This document shows positions 49,564 to 58,536 of a stretch of DNA of 64,000 bases, piece by piece. The translations under genes and the position numbers were made by a program. The notes under the pieces were generated by a model. The model was not told where the DNA came from. It made no database searches and saw only the letters and a list, made by a program, of their open reading frames with translations. How positions within the stretch are numbered: the stretch's first letter is position 1; the number at the start of each line of letters is the position of its first letter. Location of the stretch: positions 57,112 through 121,111 of the forward strand of contig JBBDQN010000030.1 in the NCBI GenBank assembly GCA_040905905.1. Direction: 5' to 3'. The DNA comes from JAICND01 sp040905905. Lineage in GTDB: Bacteria > Actinomycetota > Acidimicrobiia > Spongiisociales > ZC4RG35.

Positions 49564-50736
49564 ATGCCTGATCCCAGGGACTTTCTTGACCTCACTTCAC
49601 TCCTTTCGGACGAGGAGCGCCTCCTCCGAGACACGGTTCGCCGGTTTGTCGAAGATCGCATCCTTCCCGAGGTGGGGGGATGGTGGGAGGAGGGGATCTT
49701 CCCGGTGGAATTGGCCAAAGAGATGGGAGCGATGGGACTGCTCGGCATGCATCTCGAGGGTTACGGATGCGCTGGCACCAGCGCTACCGCCTACGGCCTT
49801 GCCTGCCTGGAGCTGGAAGCGGGCGACTCCGGCACCCGGAGCTTCGTGTCGGTCCAGGGCTCCCTGGCCATGTTTCCGATATGGAAGTTCGGCTCGGACG
49901 AGCAGAAGGAGACCTGGCTCCCGGGGATGGCCCAAGGAGACCTCATCGGCTGTTTTGGTCTGACCGAACCTGACTCGGGATCCGACCCCTCGTCGATGCG
50001 GACCATCGCCCGACGGGACGGGAGCGACTGGATGCTGAACGGAACCAAGATGTGGATCACCAACGGCAACGTCGCCGATGTCGCCATCGTCTGGGCCCGG
50101 ACCGAAGAGGGCATTCGGGGTTTCCTTGTCCCCACTGACACAAAAGGATTCACGGCCAACCTCATTCATCGCAAAGCTTCGTTGCGCGCCTCCATCACCT
50201 CCGAGCTTGTTCTCGAGGACGTGAGGATCCCCACCGATTTTGTCCTCCCCGGGGTCTCGGGGATGCGAGGCCCGCTGTCATGTCTGAGCGAAGCTCGATT
50301 CGGAATCCTGTTCGGGGTCATGGGAGCGGCCCGTGCCTGTTACGAAGCGGCCCTCGACTATTCGTTGAGCCGGCGCCAGTTCGGGACTCCGATCGCCGCC
50401 TTTCAGCTAACCCAGCAGAAGCTGGTGGAGATGATGGTCGGGGTCAATCGTGGCACCCTCACCGCCCTCCATCTGGGGAGGATGAAAGACGAGGGACGTC
50501 TAACCCCCGAACTCGTGAGTTTTGGCAAGTTCGACAACGTCCGTCAGGCACTCGATATCGCGCGCCTCTCTCGCTCGGTCCTCGGGGCCAATGGCATCAC
50601 CCTCGAGTATCCGGTGATCCGTCACATGACCAACCTCGAGACCGTTTCTACCTACGAGGGGACTAACGAGATCCACACGCTGATCCTCGGTCAAGCCATC
50701 ACAGGGATTCCGGCTTTCCTGGCCGGTAACGGATGA
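49564..50736 (+). CDS. Glutaryl-CoA dehydrogenase-like acyl-CoA dehydrogenase
   Basis: 390 residues. GCFGLTEPDSGSDPSSMRT is the FAD/substrate loop, TKMWITNGNVADVAIVWART follows, HRKASLRASITSELVLEDVRIP is the glutaryl-CoA-type segment, and near the C-terminus TYEGTNEIHTLILGQAITGIPAF carries the catalytic Glu in the glutaryl-CoA dehydrogenase context. Likely flavin-dependent oxidative decarboxylation of glutaryl-CoA (lysine/tryptophan breakdown). ATG 49564; the frame upstream to 49468 overlaps the previous gene. Its stop overlaps the ABC ATPase gene by 4 bp. Confidence 0.88.
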   Translation: MPDPRDFLDLTSLLSDEERLLRDTVRRFVEDRILPEVGGWWEEGIFPVELAKEMGAMGLLGMHLEGYGCAGTSATAYGLACLELEAGDSGTRSFVSVQGSLAMFPIWKFGSDEQKETWLPGMAQGDLIGCFGLTEPDSGSDPSSMRTIARRDGSDWMLNGTKMWITNGNVADVAIVWARTEEGIRGFLVPTDTKGFTANLIHRKASLRASITSELVLEDVRIPTDFVLPGVSGMRGPLSCLSEARFGILFGVMGAARACYEAALDYSLSRRQFGTPIAAFQLTQQKLVEMMVGVNRGTLTALHLGRMKDEGRLTPELVSFGKFDNVRQALDIARLSRSVLGANGITLEYPVIRHMTNLETVSTYEGTNEIHTLILGQAITGIPAFLAGNG

Positions 50737-51500
50737 CCGCACCCGCGGTCCTCTTCAGCGGCCTAACCAAGAGATTCGGCGACAAACTGGCTGTTGATTC
50801 CGTCACTGCGGAGATTCCGGCGGGTTCCTTCTTTGGAATCTGCGGGCCTAATGGCGCTGGTAAGACCACGATGCTGCGCATGGCCTGCGGTCTGTTGCGA
50901 CCTGATGCCGGCCGGGTGGAGGTGGCCGGCCATGACGTGTGGGTTGACCCCGTCACCGCCAAGTCGAGGTTGGGCATGGTGCCCGATAACCCGTCGATGT
51001 TCACGCGGTTGACGGGCCGCGAACTGATTGAGTTCACGGGCCTCCTCCGCGGGATGGACGCCGAAGTGGTCAACGAACGAGCTACCAACCTTCTCAGACT
51101 TCTCGATCTGGAGGAGGCGGCGGGAGTACTGGTGGCGGACTACAGCCTCGGAATGGCCAAAAAGGCAGCTATCGCTTGTGCGTTGCTTCACAACCCGCGT
51201 GTGTTGTTCCTGGATGAACCCTTTGCCGGGATCGACCCGGTGGCCCGCCAGGTGTTGGAGGAAACGCTGAAGAGATTCACCGCAGCCGGGGGCACCGTGG
51301 CCTTCTCCGATCACTCGATGGATGTCGTCGAACGCCTCTGTGACCGATTGCTGATCATCGATGACGGCCACCTGCTGCTCGCCGGTACTACGGCCGAGGT
51401 CACCCAGGGAAGGAGGCTCCAGGACGTGTTCGTTGAGGCGGTAGGGGGGAGCAACACCGAAGGGGTGGACATCAGGTGGCTCGGCTCTTCCTCCGACTGA
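50733..51500 (+). CDS. ABC transporter ATP-binding protein
   Basis: 255 residues. Walker A GPNGAGKTTML, the signature-like DYSLGMAKKAAIACALLHNPRVLFLDEPF (Walker B), and the H-loop FSDHSMDVVERL. The signature is YSLGM, where LSGGQ is usual, as in many ABC-2 exporters. Partner is the permease at 51476. It is translationally coupled to the acyl-CoA dehydrogenase gene. Confidence 0.92.
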   Translation: MTAPAVLFSGLTKRFGDKLAVDSVTAEIPAGSFFGICGPNGAGKTTMLRMACGLLRPDAGRVEVAGHDVWVDPVTAKSRLGMVPDNPSMFTRLTGRELIEFTGLLRGMDAEVVNERATNLLRLLDLEEAAGVLVADYSLGMAKKAAIACALLHNPRVLFLDEPFAGIDPVARQVLEETLKRFTAAGGTVAFSDHSMDVVERLCDRLLIIDDGHLLLAGTTAEVTQGRRLQDVFVEAVGGSNTEGVDIRWLGSSSD

Positions 51501-53050
51501 AAGCCCGCCTCATCCGCAACCGCCTGCGGAAGGCGGGAGCCTGGGCGACGCTCGCCTTCATAGGGATCTGGTCGCTGGCTTTTGGTGTCGGGGCCATTGT
51601 TGGCCTGTTGGGTGGCGTGGTGGCGCGCCTGGTTGGTGGCGAGGCAATCGCTGCCTTGTTCACATTGGCTGGAATCGCCTGGCTGGTGGGACCGGTCGTG
51701 GCGGCTGCCCTTGACGAGACCATCGAGCCCCGCCGATTGGAGCTGATCCCTATCTCGCCGATGCAGATGAGTTGGGGTCTACTGACTGCATCGTTGCTCG
51801 GGCCGGGGGCGCTGGTGACCTTGCTATTCGTCGTGGGTGTGGTGGTGGGGGCGAGCCCCGATGCCTTAACCCTGGTTCCCACGGTTCTTGCCGGCATGGC
51901 TTTCGTGGTCTGGTGCCTGGTCTCGGCTCGGTGGGTGACGACATTTCTCTCCGACCTGCTTCGCACCCGGATCGGGAGGGATCTAGCGGTGGTGGCTGCG
52001 GCAGTCCTCGGTGGTGGTTCGGCACTCGCCTCGACATTCCTGAGTAGTGGAACCGACCCTCTCCCGGCCCTCGGTGGCTTCGGCCGGGTTTCGGTCTATT
52101 TTCCTCCGGGTGCCCTGGGCCGGTCGCTTGCGCTACTGGCTGAGGGAAAGTGGTTGTCGGGTCTGGTTCTGCTGGTGTACGGGGTGGCTGCCATTGGTCT
52201 CGTCATGTGGGGCTGGCAGCGCAGTCTTCTCCGGCTCGGCACTAGAGGTCCGGGCCGCGTCTCGAGGTCGGTAGCGAGAAGCCAGCACTCACCTTTAGTA
52301 CCGGGGCTGCTGATGACCTGGCCGAGCGCGGTGGCGGCGACCGCCGGCAAGGAGCTGCGGTATCTGCGACGCGATCCTCGCTTCCGGTCGCAGGCAATCG
52401 GGTTGGCGGTCGCTCTAGCCGCATTAGGCGTAGGTGCCGGCAGGATGCTGCTAGGAACGGAGTACTCACCATTCCTGGCAGTGGTAGTGGCCTGGATGGC
52501 GGCCAGCACCACCGGATTCAACCAGTTCGGATTCGACGACCGTTCGTTCTGGGCTTACCTGGTGACCGGGGTCGACCTGCGCCGGGTGCTGGCTGGCAAA
52601 AACATGGCGGTGGCTCTGGTGGGGTTGCCGGTGTTGGCCCTGGTGGCGATTGTGGCGGCAGCGTTAGTCGGAGATGCCCGCAACCTCCTGTCGGCACTAC
52701 TTGCAGGGATGGCCGTCCTGGCGGTATGGCTTGCAGTCGGCAACGTCGTCTCGGTGTTGGGGGCCTATCCCCTTCCCGAAGGCAACCTCTTCGGAAGCCG
52801 CAATGTCCCGGGATCGGCTCTATTCGCCAGTTTTGGCGGTTTGCTCGCCGCGGGTGCCTTGTCCGTGCCAGTGGGGGCCCTGGTGGCGGTGCCGTTACTG
52901 GTGTGGGGGACGTGGCAGGGGTTGATCGGGGCCATCCTTGCTGCGGTCATCGGACTCTTGATCCACCGCCTGAGCCTGAGCATCGCTGGTGGTCTTTTGA
53001 ATAGCCGCGCCCTTCGTCTTCTCGAGATCCTCGACAAACCCCCCGTCTAG
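51476..53050 (+). CDS. ABC-2 type exporter permease
   Basis: 524 residues with about 12 hydrophobic segments, for instance FGVGAIVGLLGGVVARLVGG, IAWLVGPVVAAAL, ALVGLPVLALVAIVAAALVG and VPLLVWGTWQGLIGAILAAVIGLLIH. A basic N-terminus RLFLRLKARLIRNRLR lies on the cytoplasmic side. GTG 51476 overlaps the ATPase gene by 25 bp. Substrate unknown; the pair forms an exporter. Confidence 0.85.
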   Translation: MARLFLRLKARLIRNRLRKAGAWATLAFIGIWSLAFGVGAIVGLLGGVVARLVGGEAIAALFTLAGIAWLVGPVVAAALDETIEPRRLELIPISPMQMSWGLLTASLLGPGALVTLLFVVGVVVGASPDALTLVPTVLAGMAFVVWCLVSARWVTTFLSDLLRTRIGRDLAVVAAAVLGGGSALASTFLSSGTDPLPALGGFGRVSVYFPPGALGRSLALLAEGKWLSGLVLLVYGVAAIGLVMWGWQRSLLRLGTRGPGRVSRSVARSQHSPLVPGLLMTWPSAVAATAGKELRYLRRDPRFRSQAIGLAVALAALGVGAGRMLLGTEYSPFLAVVVAWMAASTTGFNQFGFDDRSFWAYLVTGVDLRRVLAGKNMAVALVGLPVLALVAIVAAALVGDARNLLSALLAGMAVLAVWLAVGNVVSVLGAYPLPEGNLFGSRNVPGSALFASFGGLLAAGALSVPVGALVAVPLLVWGTWQGLIGAILAAVIGLLIHRLSLSIAGGLLNSRALRLLEILDKPPV

Positions 53051-53054
53051 TCCA

Positions 53055-54200
53055 TTACCTCAGGGCCATCCGCAATGCCTCCTCAAACAGGTGTGGCTCG
53101 GTAAGGAAGGAGTCGTGGCCCTTGGGAGAATCGACCCGCTCCCAGGTCACGTCGACTCCGGCCTCTTTTAGAGCCTCGACCATGCCCTTCTGTTCGTCCG
53201 GGTAAAAACAAACATCAGAATTGATGGTGAGAACATGCCACCGCTGGCCCCGACAAACGGTTAGGGCTTCGACGTACGAATCTGCGTTGACGTCATCCAA
53301 GAGGTCGTAATTGGACCACGCATCGATGATCCGCAGATAGCTGTTGGGGTCGAATCGAATGGCCAGTTTCTGACCCTGATGCCAGAAGTATGACTCCACC
53401 GGGTGGGTGACAGATGGATGGTCGATGACTTCAGCCCGGGCCCGGGCTTCGATGGCACCGATTGATACGAACGACTTGTGGCTGATGATCCTTGCCAACG
53501 CGAGCCCGGCCGCCGGAAAGGGTCCGTCGTAGTACCAGCCACCGTTGAAGTGGGGATCGTTAAGGATCGCCAGCTTCTGTTCGAAGTTGAACATCCGATG
53601 AAGGGTGGTGCCAGTGAGGCCACCCGCCAGAGCGATCACGGAGTCGACCCGTTCAGGATGACGGGCGGCGAGCGACAAGCTCAGCAGGGCACCTACCGAG
53701 GCGCCTGCCACCCCCCGCAGCTTGGTAATCCCGAGGTGGTCGAGCAACGGCAGTTGGGACTCGACGATGTCGGCCAGATGGACCTGGGGGAATTCGGGTC
53801 CGTAACGCCGGCCACTCCGAGGATCGATCGACTCAGGGCCCGTAGTCCCGTAGCAACCACCCAGGTAGTTGACACAGAGAACGGCCAGACGGGAGGTGTC
53901 CACAGCCAAGCCAGGCCCGACAAAGCCCTCCCACCATCCCGTCTGGTTCTCCTCAACCCAGCGGTCCACTCCCGGCACCGATAGGTTGAAGCCGGCCACG
54001 TGTTGACTGCCCGTGAGAGCGTGGAACAGCAGCACCACGTTGTCGGCGTTGTCATTGACCTCCCCCAGGAGCTCGTATGCGAGCCGGACCTCGGGCAGAG
54101 TTTCCCCGCTCCGCAATTTGAACGGCAGGCACTCCTCGGGCAGGTCGAAGAACCTGGTCTCGACGGTTGGCCTTGCGGGATCCGGTTCGCGCTCTCTCAT
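53055..54200 (-). CDS. metX: Homoserine O-acetyltransferase (MetX family)
   Basis: 381 residues from ATG 54200. FKLRSGETLPEVRLAYELLGEVN, NVVLLFHALTGSQHVAG, LCVNYLGGCYGTTGPES, and a nucleophile elbow GASVGALLSL. SDVCFYPDEQ has the Asp and SPKGHDSFL the His of the triad. It acetylates homoserine for methionine synthesis. The elbow usually reads GGSMGG, so this is a divergent member and a related acyl acceptor is possible. GTG 54248 is an alternative start, but it lies in the centre of a 21-bp palindrome; ATG 54200 leaves that palindrome in the promoter. Confidence 0.85.
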   Translation of the reverse strand: MREREPDPARPTVETRFFDLPEECLPFKLRSGETLPEVRLAYELLGEVNDNADNVVLLFHALTGSQHVAGFNLSVPGVDRWVEENQTGWWEGFVGPGLAVDTSRLAVLCVNYLGGCYGTTGPESIDPRSGRRYGPEFPQVHLADIVESQLPLLDHLGITKLRGVAGASVGALLSLSLAARHPERVDSVIALAGGLTGTTLHRMFNFEQKLAILNDPHFNGGWYYDGPFPAAGLALARIISHKSFVSIGAIEARARAEVIDHPSVTHPVESYFWHQGQKLAIRFDPNSYLRIIDAWSNYDLLDDVNADSYVEALTVCRGQRWHVLTINSDVCFYPDEQKGMVEALKEAGVDVTWERVDSPKGHDSFLTEPHLFEEALRMALR

Positions 54201-54235
54201 GGCAGGTTGCTCAGCTCCATTGTCCTCTTCAGATC

Positions 54236-54256
54236 CCGTTCTTGTCACAAGAACGG
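54236..54256 (-). promoter_or_regulatory. 21-bp perfect palindrome, candidate operator of metX
   Basis: Arm CCGTTCTTGT is repeated in inverted form around a central base. On the metX strand GTGACA inside the palindrome lies 18 bp before GACAAT, a possible -35/-10 pair, so a repressor bound here would block the promoter. The next gene upstream ends 46 bp away at 54302. Confidence 0.55.
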
Positions 54257-54301
54257 TGGTTTAGGGCAGATCGACGGCCCTCGACTAGCCGCCACCCTCG
54301 G

Positions 54302-55276
54302 CTAGGCGCGGATCTCTTGGCGCATGAACAAGACGTAAGCGACAGCAAACAAAACTGCGGTCAAAGCGATCATTCCCACGATTTGCGGCCAGACCACCAG
54401 CAAGCTTTGCCACAGGGTCAGATCGGAGACGATGGCCCGGTTGATCTGGTCGAAGGTGACCAGGTCGACGGTGCGCTCGGTGGGATCCAGTAACAGAGTG
54501 GAACTTTCCGAGAACAGGGTCAGAGGCGAAATTCTCGAGAGGACCACTTCGGTTCTCAAGGCTGCAGTCTGATCGTCAGCCGGGGCCAGCAGATTGGCAG
54601 CGGCCTGGAAGATGAAACCGCCGAAAAGACTCAGTACCAACCAGATGCCGATGGCAATCAAAGCCGACGTGGCAGCACGGGGGACCGTGACCGAAGCCAG
54701 GGTGGCGAGCGCCTGCCAGAAACCCACATAGATAACGGCGACGATCAGCCAAACAACAAGACGGCCGATCTCGGCCGGCGTCGGAATCAAGCCGAGGCGG
54801 AAGATCCCGATGCCCGAGACGAAGACGGTCAACGCCACCAACATCAAACCCACCACGGCCAGACCCGCGACGAACTTGCCGAGAATCACTTCGTCACGAT
54901 GGATTGGCTGGGCGAGCAATCGGGGCAGGGTTCCCTGTGATCGTTCACCGCTGATGGCGTCGAAGCCAAACATGATTCCGAGTAATGGTGCTAGAAATCC
55001 AATGAAGACGACCAGGGGGAACGGCACCGGTTCAGCCGTCACGGTGAACAGCTTCAGGAAGAGTGCCGGCACCCCCACAGCCGAGGGCGCCACTGCCCGT
55101 ATCCCCCCCGAAGCCGCAAACACCGCTCCGGCGGCGGCCACACCCAGGATCAAGATGAGGACATAAAAGCGGGCGGACAGGAGGTGGTCGGCGAACTCCT
55201 TGCGCGCAACTACCTTCCAACCGTGCCCTAGGCGATAACGATCAGGTCGCGTTTCGAGCGTGGCGGCATCAACCAA
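54302..55276 (-). CDS. ABC-2 type transporter permease
   Basis: 324 residues with about six transmembrane segments, including FYVLILILGVAAAGAVFA, VFIGFLAPLLGIMFGFDAI and GMIALTAVLFAVAYVLFM. SGERSQGTLPRLLAQPIHRDEVILGKFVAGL is the typical ABC-2 coupling segment of NatB/ABC2-membrane proteins. It starts by overlapping the ATPase gene by 8 bp. Together with the ATPase and the NEW3 protein it forms an envelope-facing system. Confidence 0.88.
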   Translation of the reverse strand: MVDAATLETRPDRYRLGHGWKVVARKEFADHLLSARFYVLILILGVAAAGAVFAASGGIRAVAPSAVGVPALFLKLFTVTAEPVPFPLVVFIGFLAPLLGIMFGFDAISGERSQGTLPRLLAQPIHRDEVILGKFVAGLAVVGLMLVALTVFVSGIGIFRLGLIPTPAEIGRLVVWLIVAVIYVGFWQALATLASVTVPRAATSALIAIGIWLVLSLFGGFIFQAAANLLAPADDQTAALRTEVVLSRISPLTLFSESSTLLLDPTERTVDLVTFDQINRAIVSDLTLWQSLLVVWPQIVGMIALTAVLFAVAYVLFMRQEIRA

Positions 55277-56219
55277 CAGCCACCTCCTCTCGGTGGAAGT
55301 AACGCCGATAAACCTCGTCGAGGTCGTCCGACGTTCGGCGCACCCCTGAAAGTTCCAGCCCGGCTTGGACGAGAGCAGAGATCAACTGGTTAGTGCTTCC
55401 TCGGATTACCCGAACCAGATAAACATTGGGCACACGGGATGCCTGAATCGCTTCCACGAACGGTTTGCCCGCCAGCGCAGCTCTCAATCTTTCCTGATCG
55501 GCCTTGGTCTGCACCTCGACCTGCTCAGGGCCGCTGTTCTTGGAGGCGAGCTCGTGGGGAGCGCCTTGGGCCACTACGGTGCCCTCGACAAATATCGCCA
55601 CCCGGTCACAGACCGCTTGCACCTGGTGAAGCAGGTGGCTGGAGAGCAGCACCGTCACTCCCCGGTCTTCCGCCAGGCTTCGGATCAGGGCCAGCATCTC
55701 GGCCACCCCTTCGGGGTCGATCGACGTGGTGGGCTCGTCGAGGATCAGGACCCGTGGTCGTTTGACCAGGGCATCAGCGATTCCGAGCCGTTGCAGCATG
55801 CCTCGCGAATAGGTGCCTGTCGGTCGGTCAGCTGCCTCAGGCAGACCCACCTCCTCGAGCAACTCGGCGATCCGCTCTTCGGCTTCGTCCCGGGAGAGCT
55901 GGTTGAGCCGGGCTGTGAACCGCAGGTTCTCGCGTCCGGTCAAGGAGTCGTAGAAACCGACTGCGTCCGGGAGGTATCCAACCCGGCCCTTCACCTCGAG
56001 AGGATTGCGGGCGGGGTCAAGACCCAGAACCTCCACCGTTCCCGAGGTTGGTTCGACCAGACCAAGCAACATCAGAATGGTGGTCGTCTTTCCTGCTCCA
56101 TTGGGTCCGAGCAACCCGAACACCTCTCCGGCGTGGAGCCTTAGGTCCAGTGCGTTGACCACCGTGGCCTCGCCGTACTGTTTGGTCAGACGGCTGGCGA
56201 CGATGGTAGGGCTGGCCAT
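55269..56219 (-). CDS. ABC transporter ATP-binding protein
   Basis: 316 residues. Walker A GPNGAGKTTTILMLLGLVEPTSG, signature YSRGMLQRLGIADALVKRPRVLILDEPT with Walker B, and H-loop LLSSHLLHQVQAVCDR. The C-terminal 90 residues are an extension usual for ABC-2 drug/polymer exporters. ATG 56219 is 2 bp after the stop of the NEW3-domain gene. Confidence 0.93.
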   Translation of the reverse strand: MASPTIVASRLTKQYGEATVVNALDLRLHAGEVFGLLGPNGAGKTTTILMLLGLVEPTSGTVEVLGLDPARNPLEVKGRVGYLPDAVGFYDSLTGRENLRFTARLNQLSRDEAEERIAELLEEVGLPEAADRPTGTYSRGMLQRLGIADALVKRPRVLILDEPTTSIDPEGVAEMLALIRSLAEDRGVTVLLSSHLLHQVQAVCDRVAIFVEGTVVAQGAPHELASKNSGPEQVEVQTKADQERLRAALAGKPFVEAIQASRVPNVYLVRVIRGSTNQLISALVQAGLELSGVRRTSDDLDEVYRRYFHREEVAVG

Positions 56220-56221
56220 CT

Positions 56222-57373
56222 CTATCTCCGGCCGAAGCGACGGAACACCCAGGCCAAGGAGGCCAGGACCAACAGAATGAGGCCGACACCGACCAGGCCG
56301 CCGAAGGCCGAAGGGCTGACGGTGGCGCGGACTTCGGCACTGGCACTGGTCTCGGGAACAGTGGCCCGGAAGGTGATCTGATAGTCACCGGCAATCGCCC
56401 CCGTGGCCGGGGTGATGGTGGCATTGACCGTTGCTGCCTCACCCGGGCCGACCGTGGCGAGCCCCTCCTGGTCGAAGGTCACCTCCCAGTTGGAGGGCGG
56501 GGTGGCCGACATCTCGACATTGGTGAGAGGTGCACTTCCTCTGTTCTCCACCACCAGTTGCAGCTGGGCCGGTTGACCCACGGTCACGTTCACGTTGAGT
56601 CGTTCGTCGATGGTTGTCAATGCCATTGCATAACTGCCGGTAATGACAACGACCAGCTCAGACTCGACCGAGATATCGCCACCGCGGGCAGTGACCCGGA
56701 GGTCGTAGGTGCCTTCGGTCACGTTCACCGGAGGCGTCGCCGTGACCTGGATGCGCCCGGTGGTGCCGGAGTCGACCGTGATAGTCGACGCCTGACTCTG
56801 TCCCGATGGACGGGCTTCCACCACCCAACCGATCGGGCCTTCACCAGCAAGTTCGAGGATCACTTCCGAGGGGGTGTCGTTGCTCACCTCGATGTTGAAG
56901 GGGAAGGTCTCGGAGGCCGGGCCTTGGAGGCCCGGAAAGTCGGGAGTGAGGGTGACGGTGCCACCGGCGCCGCCCTGCACGGTCACCTTGATGGGGAGAC
57001 TTGCCGTTTCGCCACCGCCGGTCGCAGTGACGGTCATGGCGTAGTCACCTTCGGCGGTACCGGTCGGGATGATCACGTCTAATCGCAGCTCGGGGGGTGC
57101 GTCAGGATCGGTCGCCACCTGGCTGACGGCGATACCTCCGCCCCGGAACGTTGCGGTCCATCCCTCCGGCACTCCCTCTACTGCGAGGTCGACGGTCCGT
57201 CGGGTTTCCGCCTCGACGAACAGGTCGAAGGGGGCAGTGGAACCGGCGTCGGTGGTGACGCCGGGAAATGGGGTGCTGATGGTTAATCCCGTGGCTGTTT
57301 GCGCCACCACCGGGGCGGCTAAGACGGCCAACACGGTCATTGTCAGCGCGATGACGCAGGTCACCTTGCGCAT
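56222..57373 (-). CDS. Secreted NEW3-domain protein with C-terminal membrane anchor
   Basis: 383 residues. N-terminal signal peptide MRKVTCVIALTMTVLAVLAAPVVAQ, then two or three beta-sandwich domains of the NEW3 type (VDLAVEGVPEGWTATFRGGG; EVILELAGEGPIGWVVEARPSG; VGPGEAATVNATITPATGAIAGDYQIT), and a C-terminal transmembrane helix (FGGLVGVGLILLVLASLAWVF) followed by RRFGRR. ATG 57373 has GGAGG 9 bases upstream. It heads the operon with the ABC ATPase and permease; this trio recurs in Gram-positives, but its role is not established. Confidence 0.87.
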   Translation of the reverse strand: MRKVTCVIALTMTVLAVLAAPVVAQTATGLTISTPFPGVTTDAGSTAPFDLFVEAETRRTVDLAVEGVPEGWTATFRGGGIAVSQVATDPDAPPELRLDVIIPTGTAEGDYAMTVTATGGGETASLPIKVTVQGGAGGTVTLTPDFPGLQGPASETFPFNIEVSNDTPSEVILELAGEGPIGWVVEARPSGQSQASTITVDSGTTGRIQVTATPPVNVTEGTYDLRVTARGGDISVESELVVVITGSYAMALTTIDERLNVNVTVGQPAQLQLVVENRGSAPLTNVEMSATPPSNWEVTFDQEGLATVGPGEAATVNATITPATGAIAGDYQITFRATVPETSASAEVRATVSPSAFGGLVGVGLILLVLASLAWVFRRFGRR

Positions 57374-57456
57374 TGATGCGTCCTCCTGAGGTTGCTCGCA
57401 GGGCCCCGTCGGGCCCGCCAAACGTGACGATGGTAGACGATGGGACTAAAGGGACC

Positions 57457-58536
57457 TTAAAGAGATTCCTGGGAACCTCTGCCAGCCGCCACAGCCCAGG
57501 TCGGCCCATTGGCGGTGTCGGTTACTTCGATGCCTCTGGCTTCGAGTTGTTGTCTAATCTCATCAGCTGCCTGATAACGACCCTCGGTGCGGGCCTTCTC
57601 ACGCAGTTCGATCAACAACATGACGTAAGTCGACACAGCATCCTCGATCAACTCATCCTGAATCTGGTCAATCCGTTTGGCAATTGCCCCCAATTCGGCC
57701 GGGTGGTCTTTGGCCTGCAAAATGAAGGAAACGAGCTCTGGGGCCGAAGTCGCTTCCATCTCCAGGATGGCATGAGTGGTGCTGACAGCCTCGGTGTCAC
57801 CAATCGGTATCCTCGCCACGGTTTGGTCTTGGCCGGCCAGCCGGATGGTGGCCGTCCCCACCCCCTCGATGTCGAAACTCCTCGTTTCCATATCGATCGT
57901 CACGGCGGTGTGCTCGTCGATGCCCAGAACGGTCGTCGTCGGATCGAGTTTTGCCTCCAGTGTTTCGAACCGCTCCGATCCGACAAAGCAGCGGCTGGTG
58001 TCGTAGGTCCCGCCCTCGTTGTTGTTCCAATGAGGGATCACGACCATCTCGAAACCCAGGCTTCCGAGCACGTTGAGGCCGTTCGCCCAATAGAGGTCGG
58101 ATCCGGCCTTGTAGATCTCGTAAACGGGCAGGGTCTTCACCCCCAGAGTTATGGCGGCGGCGCTCGCCATGACCAGAGTTCCACCCGACTCCACCACAGC
58201 CACCAATGCCTCTGTGATCGCCGGGTGACGCCATCTGCCCAGGGCGTAGGTCGGACTCCCGGGGCCCGCAAAGACGAGGTCGGCGGAGGCGATCTCCACT
58301 GCCTGCCTGACCGGGTCGGCCGGGTGGGAGCTGACAACCTTTGCTCGCCAACCAACCGACCTTTGCAGATGCTCAATCATCCTGGCGGTCAGTTCATCGG
58401 CGTTCACCTGAAACCGGTAGGAACCGTCAAGGACTACCACTTGCGATGGTTGTTTGGCTGCGGCGATAGAACGAAGAGTTGGAACCATCGATGGCCCTAA
58501 CTCACCCGAACCGATCAGAACTACGTGGCCGGTCAC
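57457..58536 (-). CDS. Peptidase-E/cyanophycinase-like protein with CysRS-like C-terminal tail
   Basis: 359 residues. The N-terminal half, VVLIGSGELGPSMVPTLRS, LVFAGPGSPTYALGRWR and GTLVMASAAAITLG, resembles family S51 (peptidase E/cyanophycinase) with the Ser in ASAAA. The last 55 residues, LREKARTEGRYQAADEIRQQLEARGIEVTDTANGPTW, closely follow the C-terminal helical segment of cysteinyl-tRNA synthetase. This is an unusual fusion. ATG 58536 overlaps the hydrolase stop by 4 bp, so they are cotranscribed. Substrate unknown. Confidence 0.8.
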   Translation of the reverse strand: MTGHVVLIGSGELGPSMVPTLRSIAAAKQPSQVVVLDGSYRFQVNADELTARMIEHLQRSVGWRAKVVSSHPADPVRQAVEIASADLVFAGPGSPTYALGRWRHPAITEALVAVVESGGTLVMASAAAITLGVKTLPVYEIYKAGSDLYWANGLNVLGSLGFEMVVIPHWNNNEGGTYDTSRCFVGSERFETLEAKLDPTTTVLGIDEHTAVTIDMETRSFDIEGVGTATIRLAGQDQTVARIPIGDTEAVSTTHAILEMEATSAPELVSFILQAKDHPAELGAIAKRIDQIQDELIEDAVSTYVMLLIELREKARTEGRYQAADEIRQQLEARGIEVTDTANGPTWAVAAGRGSQESL

